DNA of 64,000 bases from an uncultured Alistipes sp. (GTDB taxonomy: Bacteria > Bacteroidota > Bacteroidia > Bacteroidales > Rikenellaceae), in NCBI GenBank assembly GCA_944321945.1, contig CALUNE010000003.1, positions 62,001 through 126,000 of the forward strand, read 5' to 3'. Below are positions 8,331-16,354 of the stretch, piece by piece. The notes below the pieces were generated by a model, which did no database searches, was not told the DNA's origin, and worked only from the letters and a program-made list of their open reading frames with translations. Position 1 is the stretch's first letter. The number at the start of each line of letters is the position of its first letter. Both the position numbers and the translations under genes were made by a program.

Positions 8331-9104
8331 ATGAAAAAATACCTGATCATCTATGCGCTGCTGGTGACGGGCGCCCTGTTGTTCACACTCCGCCACTACC
8401 GCAGCCAAACGCGCCGCCTCGTCCAGAACCAGGAGGCCCTCACCTCGGATCTCACCCGTTACCGGACCCGGGCCGGCCAGGAGGCCGCCACGGCACAAGT
8501 TCTGCGGCTGCGCTGCGCGGAGTTCGAACGGCTGCGCGAGGCCGATGCCGAAGAGATCCGCCGCCTCGGAATCCGCCTCCGACGGCTGGAGGCCACGTCC
8601 AAGACCGCCACCGCCACCCAGCTCGAAATCCGGGTCCCGATCCGCGATTCGCTCGTCATCCGCCGCGATACCGACGGAGTGCCTCCTCCCACGGACAGGG
8701 TACATCCCGAAGACCGGCCCGACACCGCCCGACGGTCGGGCGCCGCCGGGAACCCGCTCGAATCACAGCCCGACACGACGCAACCACGCGGTGTCTCAGC
8801 CAAGGAACCTCTCGCGACACGACACAGTGTGACGAAACGGCCCGGCTCCGCAGCCGGAGTACAGATCGACACGCTGCGCAGTTTCCGCTGGGAGGATCCC
8901 TGGACCGTGGTCGAGGGAAGGCTCCGCAACGACTCCGTCACATGCCGCATCCGCAGCGTCGACACCCTGCGACAGATCGTCCACCGCATTCCCCGCCGCT
9001 TCCTCTTCATCCGCTGGGGCACCAAGGCCCTGCGGCAGGAGATCGTCAGCTCGAACCCCCATACGCGGATCGTCTACGCCGAATACATCCGCCTGGAACG
9101 CTGA
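8331..9104 (+). CDS. Membrane-anchored coiled-coil protein, spanin-like (DUF6549-type)
   Basis: A protein of 257 residues from ATG 8331: one N-terminal membrane anchor (MKKYLIIYALLVTGALLF), a long charged coiled coil, a Pro/Arg-rich linker, and a C-terminal domain with RWEDPWTVVEGRL and SSNPHTRIVYAEYI. This layout resembles the Rz-like/DUF6549 proteins found near lysis genes of Bacteroidota prophages; I judge that by memory of the pattern. No lysozyme, holin or tail gene is nearby, so it is either a phage relic or a domesticated envelope protein. It is followed by a terminator at 9174-9208. Confidence 0.6.
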   Translation: MKKYLIIYALLVTGALLFTLRHYRSQTRRLVQNQEALTSDLTRYRTRAGQEAATAQVLRLRCAEFERLREADAEEIRRLGIRLRRLEATSKTATATQLEIRVPIRDSLVIRRDTDGVPPPTDRVHPEDRPDTARRSGAAGNPLESQPDTTQPRGVSAKEPLATRHSVTKRPGSAAGVQIDTLRSFRWEDPWTVVEGRLRNDSVTCRIRSVDTLRQIVHRIPRRFLFIRWGTKALRQEIVSSNPHTRIVYAEYIRLER

Positions 9105-9173
9105 CCCGAACCCACCCCCGAATCAACCATTCCACACAGACGAAACGCCGTTCCGCTGCGGAATCCGCGAATA

Positions 9174-9208
9174 AAACCCCGAAAACGTTCGGGGTTTGCG
9201 TTTTTTTT
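9174..9208 (+). terminator. Strong intrinsic terminator
   Basis: A perfect 10-base stem AAACCCCGAA/TTCGGGGTTT with loop AACG, a GCG, then eight T. It ends the spanin-like transcript just before the coaD promoter. Confidence 0.85.
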
Positions 9209-9209
9209 C

Positions 9210-9217
9210 TACCTTTG
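9210..9217 (+). promoter_or_regulatory. Predicted -7 box (TACCTTTG) of coaD
   Basis: TACCTTTG matches TANNTTTG and ends six bases before the coaD ATG, giving a very short leader. It would drive coaD, lpxD and the TlpA-like gene. Confidence 0.55.
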
Positions 9218-9223
9218 CCGAAT

Positions 9224-9694
9224 ATGGAACGCATCGCTATCTTTCCGGGGTCGTTCGACCCCTTCACCCGCGGCCATGCCGCTCTGGTCGACGAGGCCCT
9301 CAATCTCTTCGACCGCGTGGTGATCGGCATCGGCAACAACACCTCGAAATGCGGTCTGCTGAGCGTCGAGAACCGCAAACGCCTGATCGACGACGTCTAC
9401 CGCGGCGAACCCCGCGTCGAGGCCCGGATCTACACCGGTCTGACCGGCGAATTCGCCGAAGAGACCGGCGCCTGCGCCATCATCCGCGGCGTACGCAACA
9501 CCACCGACTTCGAGTACGAACGCACGATGGAGGCCACCAACCACCGCATCTACCCGGCACTGACCACCGTGATGCTCTTCACGCCGGCCCCCGTCGCCGA
9601 CATCTCCTCGTCGACGGTCCGCGAAGTCCTCTCGTTCGGTCGCAACGTCGAGGAGTTCCTCCCCCACGGAATCGATATCAACCAATATCTCTGA
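9224..9694 (+). CDS. coaD: Phosphopantetheine adenylyltransferase
   Basis: CoaD transfers AMP from ATP to 4'-phosphopantetheine, the penultimate step of coenzyme A synthesis. The 156-residue protein has the nucleotidyltransferase motif [10 protein letters not shown] at its N-terminus, the substrate-binding [14 protein letters not shown] stretch and the C-terminal ISSSTVRE motif. ATG 9224 follows a consensus -7 box. lpxD begins six bases after its stop, so the two are probably cotranscribed. Confidence 0.95.
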   Translation: MERIAIFPGSFDPFTRGHAALVDEALNLFDRVVIGIGNNTSKCGLLSVENRKRLIDDVYRGEPRVEARIYTGLTGEFAEETGACAIIRGVRNTTDFEYERTMEATNHRIYPALTTVMLFTPAPVADISSSTVREVLSFGRNVEEFLPHGIDINQYL

Positions 9695-9699
9695 CAACT

Positions 9700-10752
9700 A
9701 TGATGGAATTTACGGCCGAAATGATCGCCGGCTTTCTGGGCGGCGAGGTCGTCGGCGACAAAAACGCCGCAGTACATACCGTCTCCTCGATCGAGGCGGG
9801 AAAAGCCGGCTCGCTGGCCTATCTGACCAATCCCAAATACGAACCCTGGCTCTACACCACCCAGGCCTCGATCGTCCTGGTCGACCGTACGTTCGAGCCC
9901 TCGCAGCCCGTCGCCACGACCCTGGTCAAGGTGGATAATGCCGCGGCCTGCGTCGTGAAGCTGCTCGCCATGTACAACGCCGCCAAACCCCGCCGCAAGG
10001 GCATCAGCCCCCGCGCCTCGATCGCCGAAAAGGCCTCGGTCGGCGAGGAGTCCTACGTCGGCGACTTCGCCGTCATCGAGGAGGACGCCCGCATCGGCCG
10101 CGAATGTCAGATCTACCCCCAGGTCTACATCGGACCCGGCGTCACGATCGGCGACCGCACGACGCTCTACCCCGGCGTGAAGATCTACGAGGGATGCTCG
10201 GTGGGTGCCGACTGCATCCTCCACGCCGGTGCCGTCATCGGCGCCGACGGCTTCGGATTCATGCCCAATGCCGAGGGAGGTTTCGACAAGATCCCCCAGC
10301 TGGGCAACGTCATCATCGAAGACAACGTCGAGATCGGCGCCAATACCTGCATCGACCGCGCCAAAACCGATTCGACGATCATCCGCCGCGGCGTGAAGCT
10401 CGACAACCTGATCCAGATCGGCCACAACGTCGAGATCGGCGAAAATACCGTATCGTCGGCCCAGACCGGCATCGCCGGCACGTCGAAGGTCGGCCACAAC
10501 TGCTTCCTGGCCGGTCAGGTCGGAATCGCCGACCATGTCACCGTCGGCAACTTCGTGAAGGTCGGCTCGAAGAGCGGCATCGACAAGCATGTCCCCGACG
10601 GCGAAATCCGCCTCGGATACCCGGCTCTGCCCGGCATGCAGTATCATCGTTCGTCGGCCGTCTTCAAGAACCTGCCGGAACTCGCACGGCGCGTCAACGA
10701 ACTCGAAAAACAACTCAAGGAACTCAACGAACTCAAAAACAGTCAACAATGA
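9700..10752 (+). CDS. lpxD: UDP-3-O-acylglucosamine N-acyltransferase
   Basis: LpxD adds the N-linked hydroxyacyl chain in lipid A synthesis, using acyl-ACP. The protein of about 350 residues has an N-terminal uridine-binding domain, a long left-handed beta helix of hexapeptide repeats ([31 protein letters not shown]) and a short C-terminal helix ([17 protein letters not shown]). ATG 9700 and ATG 9703 are adjacent candidates. Its TGA overlaps the ATG of the next gene, indicating translational coupling. Confidence 0.95.
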   Translation: MMEFTAEMIAGFLGGEVVGDKNAAVHTVSSIEAGKAGSLAYLTNPKYEPWLYTTQASIVLVDRTFEPSQPVATTLVKVDNAAACVVKLLAMYNAAKPRRKGISPRASIAEKASVGEESYVGDFAVIEEDARIGRECQIYPQVYIGPGVTIGDRTTLYPGVKIYEGCSVGADCILHAGAVIGADGFGFMPNAEGGFDKIPQLGNVIIEDNVEIGANTCIDRAKTDSTIIRRGVKLDNLIQIGHNVEIGENTVSSAQTGIAGTSKVGHNCFLAGQVGIADHVTVGNFVKVGSKSGIDKHVPDGEIRLGYPALPGMQYHRSSAVFKNLPELARRVNELEKQLKELNELKNSQQ

Positions 10753-11804
10753 AAAAAATCCTCATTTTCGCAGCCTGCACGGCCCTGCTGGCAAGCTGCG
10801 GCAGCAAGAACCAATATGTGATCGAGGGCAAGGTCGAAGGCTCGAATGCCATGGTTTACCTCTTCGACCAGCAGGACAACATCCTCGACTCGGCCGCCGT
10901 CAAGGAGGGTGTCTTCCGCTTCAAGGGAACGGCCGAAGAGCCGCAGATGGCTCTTCTGCGCGACGCCCGTGACGAGAGCGCCACGTTCGTAGCCCTGCTG
11001 CTGCTCGAGCCCGGTACGATCCAGGTCAACGATGATCCCGAGAACCCGATGCGCAAACGCGTGACCGGTACCCCGGCCAACGACGCCAGCACGCTCTACA
11101 ACGATACGGCCTACCAGCTCATCACGGAGTTCCGCGACAGTTCGACCACCGAGGAGCGCCGTGCCGCCATCGAAAAGGAGTATGCCGATCTGGCTCACGT
11201 GGCCGTGGAGCAGAACCGCAACAACATCTTCGGCGCCATGCTGCTGGCCGACCAGATGAGCTACGAACTCTCGGGACAGGAGCTCCTCGACCAGATCGCC
11301 CAGTTCTCGCCCGAGATGCAGAAGACGAAGGTCCTCACCGACCTCAAGGCCCACGCGGAGACCAAACTCAAGACCGATGTGGGTCAGCCGTTCATCGACG
11401 TCGTGGCTGCGGATGCCGACGGCAAGGAGATCACGCTCAAATCGGTGGTCGAGAACCCCGCCAACAAATACGTGCTGCTCGACTTCTGGGCTTCGTGGTG
11501 CGGCCCCTGCATGGGTGAGGTTCCCCACCTGAAGCAGACCTACGACGAATTCCACAAGAAGGGTTTCGAGATCTTCGGCTACTCGTACGACAGCGACCGC
11601 GACAGCTGGCTCCGCGCCATCGACAACAATCAGATGAACTGGATCCAGGTCAGCTCGCTGAACGGGTTCGACAACCAGTCGGCCAAGGATTACGCCATCC
11701 AGGGCATCCCGTCGAACTTCCTGATCGACAGCGAGGGCAAGATCGTCGCCAAGAATCTGCGCGGCGAGGATCTCTACAACAAGATCGCCGAACTGCTCAA
11801 GTGA
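10749..11804 (+). CDS. TlpA-like thioredoxin lipoprotein with DUF4369-type N-domain
   Basis: A 351-residue protein with a lipoprotein signal (LLASC, Cys17), a DUF4369-like N-terminal beta domain and a C-terminal TlpA/AhpC-type thioredoxin domain. It keeps the redox motif WCGPC in [19 protein letters not shown] and the cis-proline in GIPSNFLI. It should be an envelope thiol-disulfide oxidoreductase; the partner is unknown. The start overlaps the lpxD stop. Compare the paralogue at 35583-36728, which has lost the CXXC. A terminator follows at 11822-11861. Confidence 0.9.
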   Translation: MKKILIFAACTALLASCGSKNQYVIEGKVEGSNAMVYLFDQQDNILDSAAVKEGVFRFKGTAEEPQMALLRDARDESATFVALLLLEPGTIQVNDDPENPMRKRVTGTPANDASTLYNDTAYQLITEFRDSSTTEERRAAIEKEYADLAHVAVEQNRNNIFGAMLLADQMSYELSGQELLDQIAQFSPEMQKTKVLTDLKAHAETKLKTDVGQPFIDVVAADADGKEITLKSVVENPANKYVLLDFWASWCGPCMGEVPHLKQTYDEFHKKGFEIFGYSYDSDRDSWLRAIDNNQMNWIQVSSLNGFDNQSAKDYAIQGIPSNFLIDSEGKIVAKNLRGEDLYNKIAELLK

Positions 11805-11821
11805 TCGCATCGTCACATCGG

Positions 11822-11861
11822 CGCCCCTGCGGATCCGGATCGCCGGCCGCGGGGGCGTTTT
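11822..11861 (+). terminator. Rho-independent terminator after the TlpA-like gene
   Basis: An 11-base GC stem (11822-11832 with 11847-11857, one wobble), a 14-base loop and four T. Confidence 0.65.
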
Positions 11862-11919
11862 CGTTCCACACCGGTCCGCTCGCATGGCGCAGGCCGCAGA
11901 TACCGAAATCGACAAGACA

Positions 11920-12537
11920 ATGAAACCGCAGGAGAGATTCCGCATCATGGGCATCGACCCCGGCACGAACTACATGGGTTACGGCGTGCTGGAGATCGAG
12001 GGACGCACGGTCCGATCGGTCGTGTTGGGGGCAATCGATCTGCACCGCCTCACGGATCCCTACGCCAAGCTGCGCTACATCTTCGAACGGGTCGGGAAGC
12101 TGATCGACGAATATGCACCGCGGGAGGTGGCGCTCGAATCGCCGTTTTTCGGCGAGAACGTGCAGTCGATGCTCAAACTGGGACGGGCGCAGGGCGTCGC
12201 CATGGCCGCTGCATTGAGCCGCGAACTGCAGGTCTACGAATACGCCCCGATGCGGATCAAGCAGGCCATCACGGGTCGGGGTTCAGCCACCAAGGAGCAG
12301 GTGGCGGCCATCGTCTGCCGGCTGCTGACCATCGACCAGCCTCCGCGTCGGCTCGATGCCACGGACGGCATGGCGGTCGCCCTGTGCCACTATTTCGCCA
12401 GTGCAAGCCCGCTGAACGAGGTGCTGGGCGACGAACGAGTCAAGGGGCTTGGAGGCGGCAAAAAGGCGGCCTCGAAGGGTGGATCGCAAAGTTGGGAACA
12501 ATTTCTGAAAAAACATCCCGACCGAGAGATCAAATGA
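11920..12537 (+). CDS. ruvC: Holliday junction resolvase
   Basis: RuvC cleaves Holliday junctions with RuvAB. The protein has the RNase H-fold acidic residues in IMGIDPGTNYMG, in ALESPFFGENVQS and in LDATDGMAVALCH. It is about 205 residues from ATG 11920, with a C-terminal Gly/Lys/Ser-rich tail of some 35 residues beyond the core fold. ATG 11884 is an in-frame alternative start adding 12 residues. It is the last chromosomal gene before the integrated element. Confidence 0.92.
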   Translation: MKPQERFRIMGIDPGTNYMGYGVLEIEGRTVRSVVLGAIDLHRLTDPYAKLRYIFERVGKLIDEYAPREVALESPFFGENVQSMLKLGRAQGVAMAAALSRELQVYEYAPMRIKQAITGRGSATKEQVAAIVCRLLTIDQPPRRLDATDGMAVALCHYFASASPLNEVLGDERVKGLGGGKKAASKGGSQSWEQFLKKHPDREIK

Positions 12538-12665
12538 CATTCCGCCCCCTTAAAGAGCCGCAACGGGTACCGGAAAAAGCGCTTCACACAATCGTCTGAC
12601 AATCTGCAAACAAGAATATCAACGGATAAAAAAGATTGAATTTGTAAAATTTTTTCAGCAAAATA

Positions 12666-12697
12666 TTTGCACGGTTCGGAAATTTGCCCTACATTTG
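12666..12697 (+). promoter_or_regulatory. Promoter of the left tRNA-Arg
   Basis: TTTG (12666-12669) and TACATTTG (12690-12697) separated by exactly 20 bases match the Bacteroidota -33/-7 consensus. Only the -7 box lies within the 102-bp repeat. The copy at 27246-27253 keeps the -7 box but has no TTTG at the same spacing. Confidence 0.7.
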
Positions 12698-12790
12698 CAC
12701 TCGCAATCAAGGAAAGGCGCCGTAGCTTAATTGAATAGAGCATCTGACTACGGATCAGAAGGTTACAGGTTTGAGTCCTGTCGGCGTCAC
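12689..12790 (+). repeat. Left 102-bp direct repeat flanking the element
   Basis: Identical base for base to 27245-27346. It covers the tRNA -7 box, 19 bases of leader, the complete tRNA-Arg and one base beyond. The crossover point of the integrase should lie within this stretch. Confidence 0.9.
12716..12789 (+). tRNA. tRNA-Arg(ACG), left copy at the element junction
   Basis: A full cloverleaf of 74 nt: acceptor GGCGCCG with CGGCGTC (one G-T pair), D stem GCTT/GAGC, anticodon stem TCTGA/TCAGA with loop CTACGGA (anticodon ACG), T stem ACAGG/CCTGT and discriminator A. CCA is not encoded. It is identical to the copy at 27272-27345. Confidence 0.93.
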
Positions 12791-12800
12791 TCTCAAAATC

Positions 12801-12831
12801 AACCACTTACAGCAATGTGAGTGGTTTTTTT
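12801..12831 (+). terminator. Terminator just inside the left end
   Basis: An 11-base stem AACCACTTACA/TGTGAGTGGTT (one wobble), GCAA loop and a seven-T run. It is element DNA and now terminates the left tRNA-Arg transcript; the chromosomal equivalent is probably the hairpin at 27351-27376. Confidence 0.8.
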
Positions 12832-12873
12832 GTGTGCTGTTTCGGGCGGTTTTCACGGGCTTTTTACCCAGTT

Positions 12874-12894
12874 GTGTAAACCAGTGTGTAAACC
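12874..12894 (+). repeat. Paired GTGTAAACC motif, left end
   Basis: Two direct copies of GTGTAAACC (12874-12882 and 12886-12894) with a 12-base period, just upstream of the integrase start. The same pair recurs at 27153-27173 and in variant form at 27464-27484. Candidate integrase arm-type binding sites. Confidence 0.5.
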
Positions 12895-12904
12895 GAAAAA
12901 ACCG

Positions 12905-14137
12905 ATGAACACCACCATCGAAGCGGTTCTCTACACCTCCAAGACTTTATCCAACGGCCAGCACCCCATCCTGTTACGGCTGACCAAGAATCGGAAACGG
13001 AAGTACATCAGCCTCCATATCTCCCTCCCGCAGGAGCAATGGGATGCCGAAAAGTGTAAACCACGCCGCAACTGCCCCGACCGAGAGCGGATCGAGGCCC
13101 TCATCCAGCAAAAGACGCAGGAGCTCCAGCATCAAGTCATGGACTTCAAGACGAGCGACAAGGAGTACACGTTGAGCACGCTGATCGCAAAGGCATCCCG
13201 CAAGGTCGTACGCCAAACCGTCGGTGATTATCTGAACGGTTACATCGACCGTCTGCTGGCCGTGAACCGTGTCGGAAACGCCAAGACCTTTCAGGAACTC
13301 CGCACCTCTCTGACCCGATTCTGTCATTCGCTGGACTTCTACTTTCTCGACATCAACACCGAATGGCTGAAACGCTACGAACAATGGTTACGGGTAGAGC
13401 GTCACTATTCGGACAACTCCATCGGCATCCGCTTTCGTTCGTTGCGCGCACTCTACAACAGTGCCGTTACCGACGGGCTCATCATGAAGACGGACTACCC
13501 TTTCGATACGTTCAAGGTAAGCCGATTCAAGGAGGCCACAGCCAAACGATCGCTCACAAAGGAGGAGATTCGGCGGATCATGGATTGCGAGGTGCGGATG
13601 CTGACCAAGTACCCCAAACCGTTCCTGCAACTGGCCAAAGACCTGTTCCTGTTCAGCTATCTGTCGTGCGGCATCAATCTGACCGACATCCTGCATATCC
13701 GCTATGCCGACATCGTGGACGGACGCTTGGTCTTCAACCGCCAGAAAACGGGCAAACTCCTCTCGTTCCATCTACAGCCCGAGGCTCTTGCCATTCTTGA
13801 CAAGTACCGTCAGCCAAACGCTCATCCGCAGGATTACATCTTTCCCGTGCTGAAACGAACCGTCCACGTCACGGCCCAGCAACAATACGGACGGGTGCAA
13901 CGGACGAACAAACGGGTCAACCGTTACCTGAAGCTCATCGGTGAACACTTGCACCTACCCATCCCGCTGACAACCTACGTAGCCCGCCACAGCTTTGCCA
14001 CCGTGTTGAAAAGATCGGGAGTTTCGACCTCCATCATTTCGGAATCGCTCGGACACAGTTCGGAAAAGACCACGCAAATCTACCTCGATTCATTCGAGAA
14101 CTCGCAAATCGACGAGGCCATGCGGCATCTGCTGTAA
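12905..14137 (+). CDS. Tyrosine recombinase (integrase)
   Basis: A 410-residue phage-type integrase of the Bacteroidota kind: an N-terminal arm-binding domain (MNTTIEAVLYTSKTLSNGQH), a SAM-like core-binding domain and a C-terminal catalytic domain. Visible catalytic residues are the Arg in the SYLSCGINLTDIL region, Lys in RQKTGKLL, H-x-x-R as ARHSFATVL, then LGHSSEKTTQIY with the second histidine and the nucleophile Tyr. It is transcribed inward from the left repeat and should catalyse integration and excision at tRNA-Arg. I chose ATG 12905; the longer open frame includes the GTGTAAACC motifs and is unlikely to be translated. Confidence 0.93.
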   Translation: MNTTIEAVLYTSKTLSNGQHPILLRLTKNRKRKYISLHISLPQEQWDAEKCKPRRNCPDRERIEALIQQKTQELQHQVMDFKTSDKEYTLSTLIAKASRKVVRQTVGDYLNGYIDRLLAVNRVGNAKTFQELRTSLTRFCHSLDFYFLDINTEWLKRYEQWLRVERHYSDNSIGIRFRSLRALYNSAVTDGLIMKTDYPFDTFKVSRFKEATAKRSLTKEEIRRIMDCEVRMLTKYPKPFLQLAKDLFLFSYLSCGINLTDILHIRYADIVDGRLVFNRQKTGKLLSFHLQPEALAILDKYRQPNAHPQDYIFPVLKRTVHVTAQQQYGRVQRTNKRVNRYLKLIGEHLHLPIPLTTYVARHSFATVLKRSGVSTSIISESLGHSSEKTTQIYLDSFENSQIDEAMRHLL

Positions 14138-14204
14138 GAATCGGGAGGTCGGCGGCCACATTGGTAACCGACCTCCTTTCTTCCGATGACAAGTTGCGTT
14201 CCCA

Positions 14205-15044
14205 TTACCCGAGGTATTTTTCCAGTGTGTCATAGGTCGCTTGTTCCCGCGAAACATCCTCTTCCGTCTTGGGGTTCATGATCTCTTTCACCTGCTCCTC
14301 CGTCAGACTTCTCAACTTCTCTTCCATCTGGCTGCTGAACAGCATGGGATCCGCCGCATGGTTGAACTTCTTAATCAGGAAGGTGATCAGATACTTTTTC
14401 GCCAGGAACGCATTCGGAATCCGTTCCGACGCCGCCTCATACCACTTGACGCTTCGGTGGAACCATCCTGCATCTCCAAAGGCCCGCGGCAGTACTTTGC
14501 TCTTGACACTGGCTACAAGGTCTTTCGGTTTGAGGGAGTTGGCACCCGTACACCAGAGTGAGATGGTCGCCAGCGGGAAGCCCTTCGTCTGCAACTCCAC
14601 GGCAAAGTCAAAGACCTCATTCTTTTCTCCGAGAGCCATTGCTGGAGCCGCCATATAATCGGTTCCCTTCCACGAGGTCGTACAGATGTTCATCTCGGCA
14701 ATCAGGGCCGCAATCTCCATCTCGGCATTCAGCGCCTCACAAATCACGAGGTCATCCAAGTTCTTGCCCAAGTTCATCCATGCGACCACTCGGTGCTGTC
14801 CATCCACCACGGCATAGTACTGTTCTGTCTGCTTGTCGGGGATGTCGTTTCCCTGCAGGTCGACCAGATGGCCGCTCATCAGGTAGACATCCTCACCCTT
14901 CACGACGGTGATGGGCGACAGCTGCCCATGCTCCTGCATCGATTTCTCCTTGGCCTTCACGGTCTTGGCATTGGTCGGGCGGTTACCCTTTACAAATGCG
15001 AACTGACGATTCTGGTTGTCCGAGGTGATAATCAGCTTTTTCAT
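14205..15044 (-). CDS. ParB/Srx-fold domain protein
   Basis: A 279-residue soluble protein with a ParB/sulfiredoxin-like N-terminal domain: a KTVKAKEKSMQEHGQLSPITVV segment (here given only as family resemblance) followed by the hallmark VVDGQHRVVAWMNLG near residues 77-91. The C-terminal half is helical and charged. ParB-fold proteins can be CTP-binding partition factors, nucleases or adaptors; nothing here decides among them. It stands alone on the minus strand, with a small CTCCGT/ACGGAG hairpin upstream at 15057-15073, and is close in composition to the integrase and to the ATPase/DUF3871 pair, which suggests one backbone. Confidence 0.75.
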   Translation of the reverse strand: MKKLIITSDNQNRQFAFVKGNRPTNAKTVKAKEKSMQEHGQLSPITVVKGEDVYLMSGHLVDLQGNDIPDKQTEQYYAVVDGQHRVVAWMNLGKNLDDLVICEALNAEMEIAALIAEMNICTTSWKGTDYMAAPAMALGEKNEVFDFAVELQTKGFPLATISLWCTGANSLKPKDLVASVKSKVLPRAFGDAGWFHRSVKWYEAASERIPNAFLAKKYLITFLIKKFNHAADPMLFSSQMEEKLRSLTEEQVKEIMNPKTEEDVSREQATYDTLEKYLG

Positions 15045-15193
15045 GGCTATAAATTACTCCGTCCTTTACGGAGGGGCGTTGGTTATGCTGCTGGCCTTGC
15101 CCGAGGGGTTGCAGGTCGGTTGGACCATCCTTCCGACGGATACAAAGCTCGGCAAAATTCCACCTCTCTTTAGGGAGTAAAATACGACCCGAC

Positions 15194-16027
15194 TTACTCT
15201 CCCTCTTCCTGGGACAGGATCAGTCCGCCCGTATAAACCCGAGGCTCCAGTTGGTTGAAGTCTGTCTTTCCGTACTGTTTCAGGACGCCTTTCAGCGAGG
15301 AGCTGTCGACCGTGAAGGATTCATTAACGGTCAATCGGCAGAAATAGATGATGCGGGAGACAAGGAGCAGTTTGCTGTACGATACGACCTCTCCCCGTTT
15401 GGCACGCAACTCGGGTAATTGGAGCAGATCGAACAGCTCCTTGAACAACCGATACATCAACACCTGCTGTTGAGCCGTGGAGAGCGATTCCGTATAGTTC
15501 CTGTATCGAGGATCAATCGTCAGGATTTTTTGTCGGGGCGGTTCTGGATATTGCGCCAGCTCCTGCTGGACGAAACGACGCAGGCAGTCCAGAATCAACG
15601 GACTGTTGGTTTCGTAGCGCTCACTTTTGCGCAACTCCCGATCCTCCGAAAGGTAGAGAACCGTTTTCGGATGCTGTTGCAGGAAATCGTTGAGTTCCGT
15701 CAGAACCTCATAATCCGTCTTGCGGACATCAGCGGCATTCAGGCAGAACGAGGTCGTAATGTCGTAGATGAAGAGCAGTGCATACCAGAACTTTTCGGCA
15801 TCCAGTCCGTACCCCTCCAGTGTAGCCATGATGTCGTCGTTATCCCTGAAGGCTTCATAGGTGAAGGGAGCTTTCACCAAGCCTTTGTTCAGACGGGAAA
15901 GGAATCGGAGGCTCCAGTCACTCGGACAAGGGCCCTCTCCGTCCCAGCCTACATTGATTCGGTCGGCCAGTCGGTTGGCATACTCCATGACTTCATCATT
16001 CCAGTTTTGAGGGATCGTACAGTTCAT
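15194..16027 (-). CDS. Element protein of unknown function
   Basis: A 277-residue soluble, helix-rich protein without signal peptide, membrane segment or a motif I recognise. A central SEDRELRKSERYETNSP stretch is strongly charged, and tryptophans use TGG. A consensus promoter (TTG-N20-TATTTTTG, 16052-16082 on the minus strand) lies just upstream of the start. About 150 bases separate it from the ParB-fold gene, so both may be on one transcript. No function is proposed. Confidence 0.7.
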   Translation of the reverse strand: MNCTIPQNWNDEVMEYANRLADRINVGWDGEGPCPSDWSLRFLSRLNKGLVKAPFTYEAFRDNDDIMATLEGYGLDAEKFWYALLFIYDITTSFCLNAADVRKTDYEVLTELNDFLQQHPKTVLYLSEDRELRKSERYETNSPLILDCLRRFVQQELAQYPEPPRQKILTIDPRYRNYTESLSTAQQQVLMYRLFKELFDLLQLPELRAKRGEVVSYSKLLLVSRIIYFCRLTVNESFTVDSSSLKGVLKQYGKTDFNQLEPRVYTGGLILSQEEGE

Positions 16028-16051
16028 AGTCAGTTCGGGGTTTCAGTTACT

Positions 16052-16082
16052 CAAAAATAGCGAAAGTCTACCAAAATATCAA
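16052..16082 (-). promoter_or_regulatory. Promoter of the 15194-16027 gene
   Basis: On the minus strand TTG (16080-16082) and TATTTTTG (16052-16059) are separated by exactly 20 bases. It is divergent from the plus-strand promoter at 16127-16158. Confidence 0.55.
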
Positions 16083-16126
16083 TCATACAACTAATCGGGA
16101 AAACAGCCGAAAATATTATCAAATAA

Positions 16127-16158
16127 TTTGATTCATTGTAAAATATTTTATATATTTG
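16127..16158 (+). promoter_or_regulatory. Consensus promoter upstream of the helicase-like gene
   Basis: TTTG (16127-16130), 20 bases, TATATTTG (16151-16158). The transcript should start near 16165 and meets the hairpin at 16211-16236 after about 45 bases. Confidence 0.65.
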
Positions 16159-16164
16159 TACAAC

Positions 16165-16236
16165 TTTTCTACGAAAGACAACCACCATTCAAATAGGGAT
16201 AATTTTTGTTAAGGCAGATTCGTCTGCCTTTTCTTT
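16165..16236 (+). ncRNA. Candidate short RNA or attenuated leader
   Basis: A consensus promoter is followed by a perfect 8-base stem AAGGCAGA/TCTGCCTT with a TTCG tetraloop (16211-16230) and a T-rich tail. This gives a transcript of roughly 70 nt unless the polymerase reads on to the helicase-like gene at 16355. The ends are inferred only from promoter and terminator positions. Confidence 0.4.
16211..16236 (+). terminator. Hairpin terminator or attenuator in the leader
   Basis: Stem AAGGCAGA/TCTGCCTT, loop TTCG, followed by TTCTTT. It lies between the promoter at 16127-16158 and the gene at 16355, so that gene would be expressed only by readthrough or antitermination. The AT-rich remainder up to 16354 holds one 10-codon ATG...TAA frame (16310-16342) in phase with the gene. 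Confidence 0.55.
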
Positions 16237-16354
16237 GCGCTGTCTTTCCACATTTTTTGAGTGTGAAATAAAAGTCTCCTTTATAAATATAGATTCAAGA
16301 TTAAAAAAGATGGAAGAATATACAGATATTTCTAATTATTAAATATATAAGCAT

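Noticed and set aside
12821-12904. Upstream extension of the integrase frame
   Set aside because: It overlaps a terminator and the paired motifs; the family N-terminus fits ATG 12905.
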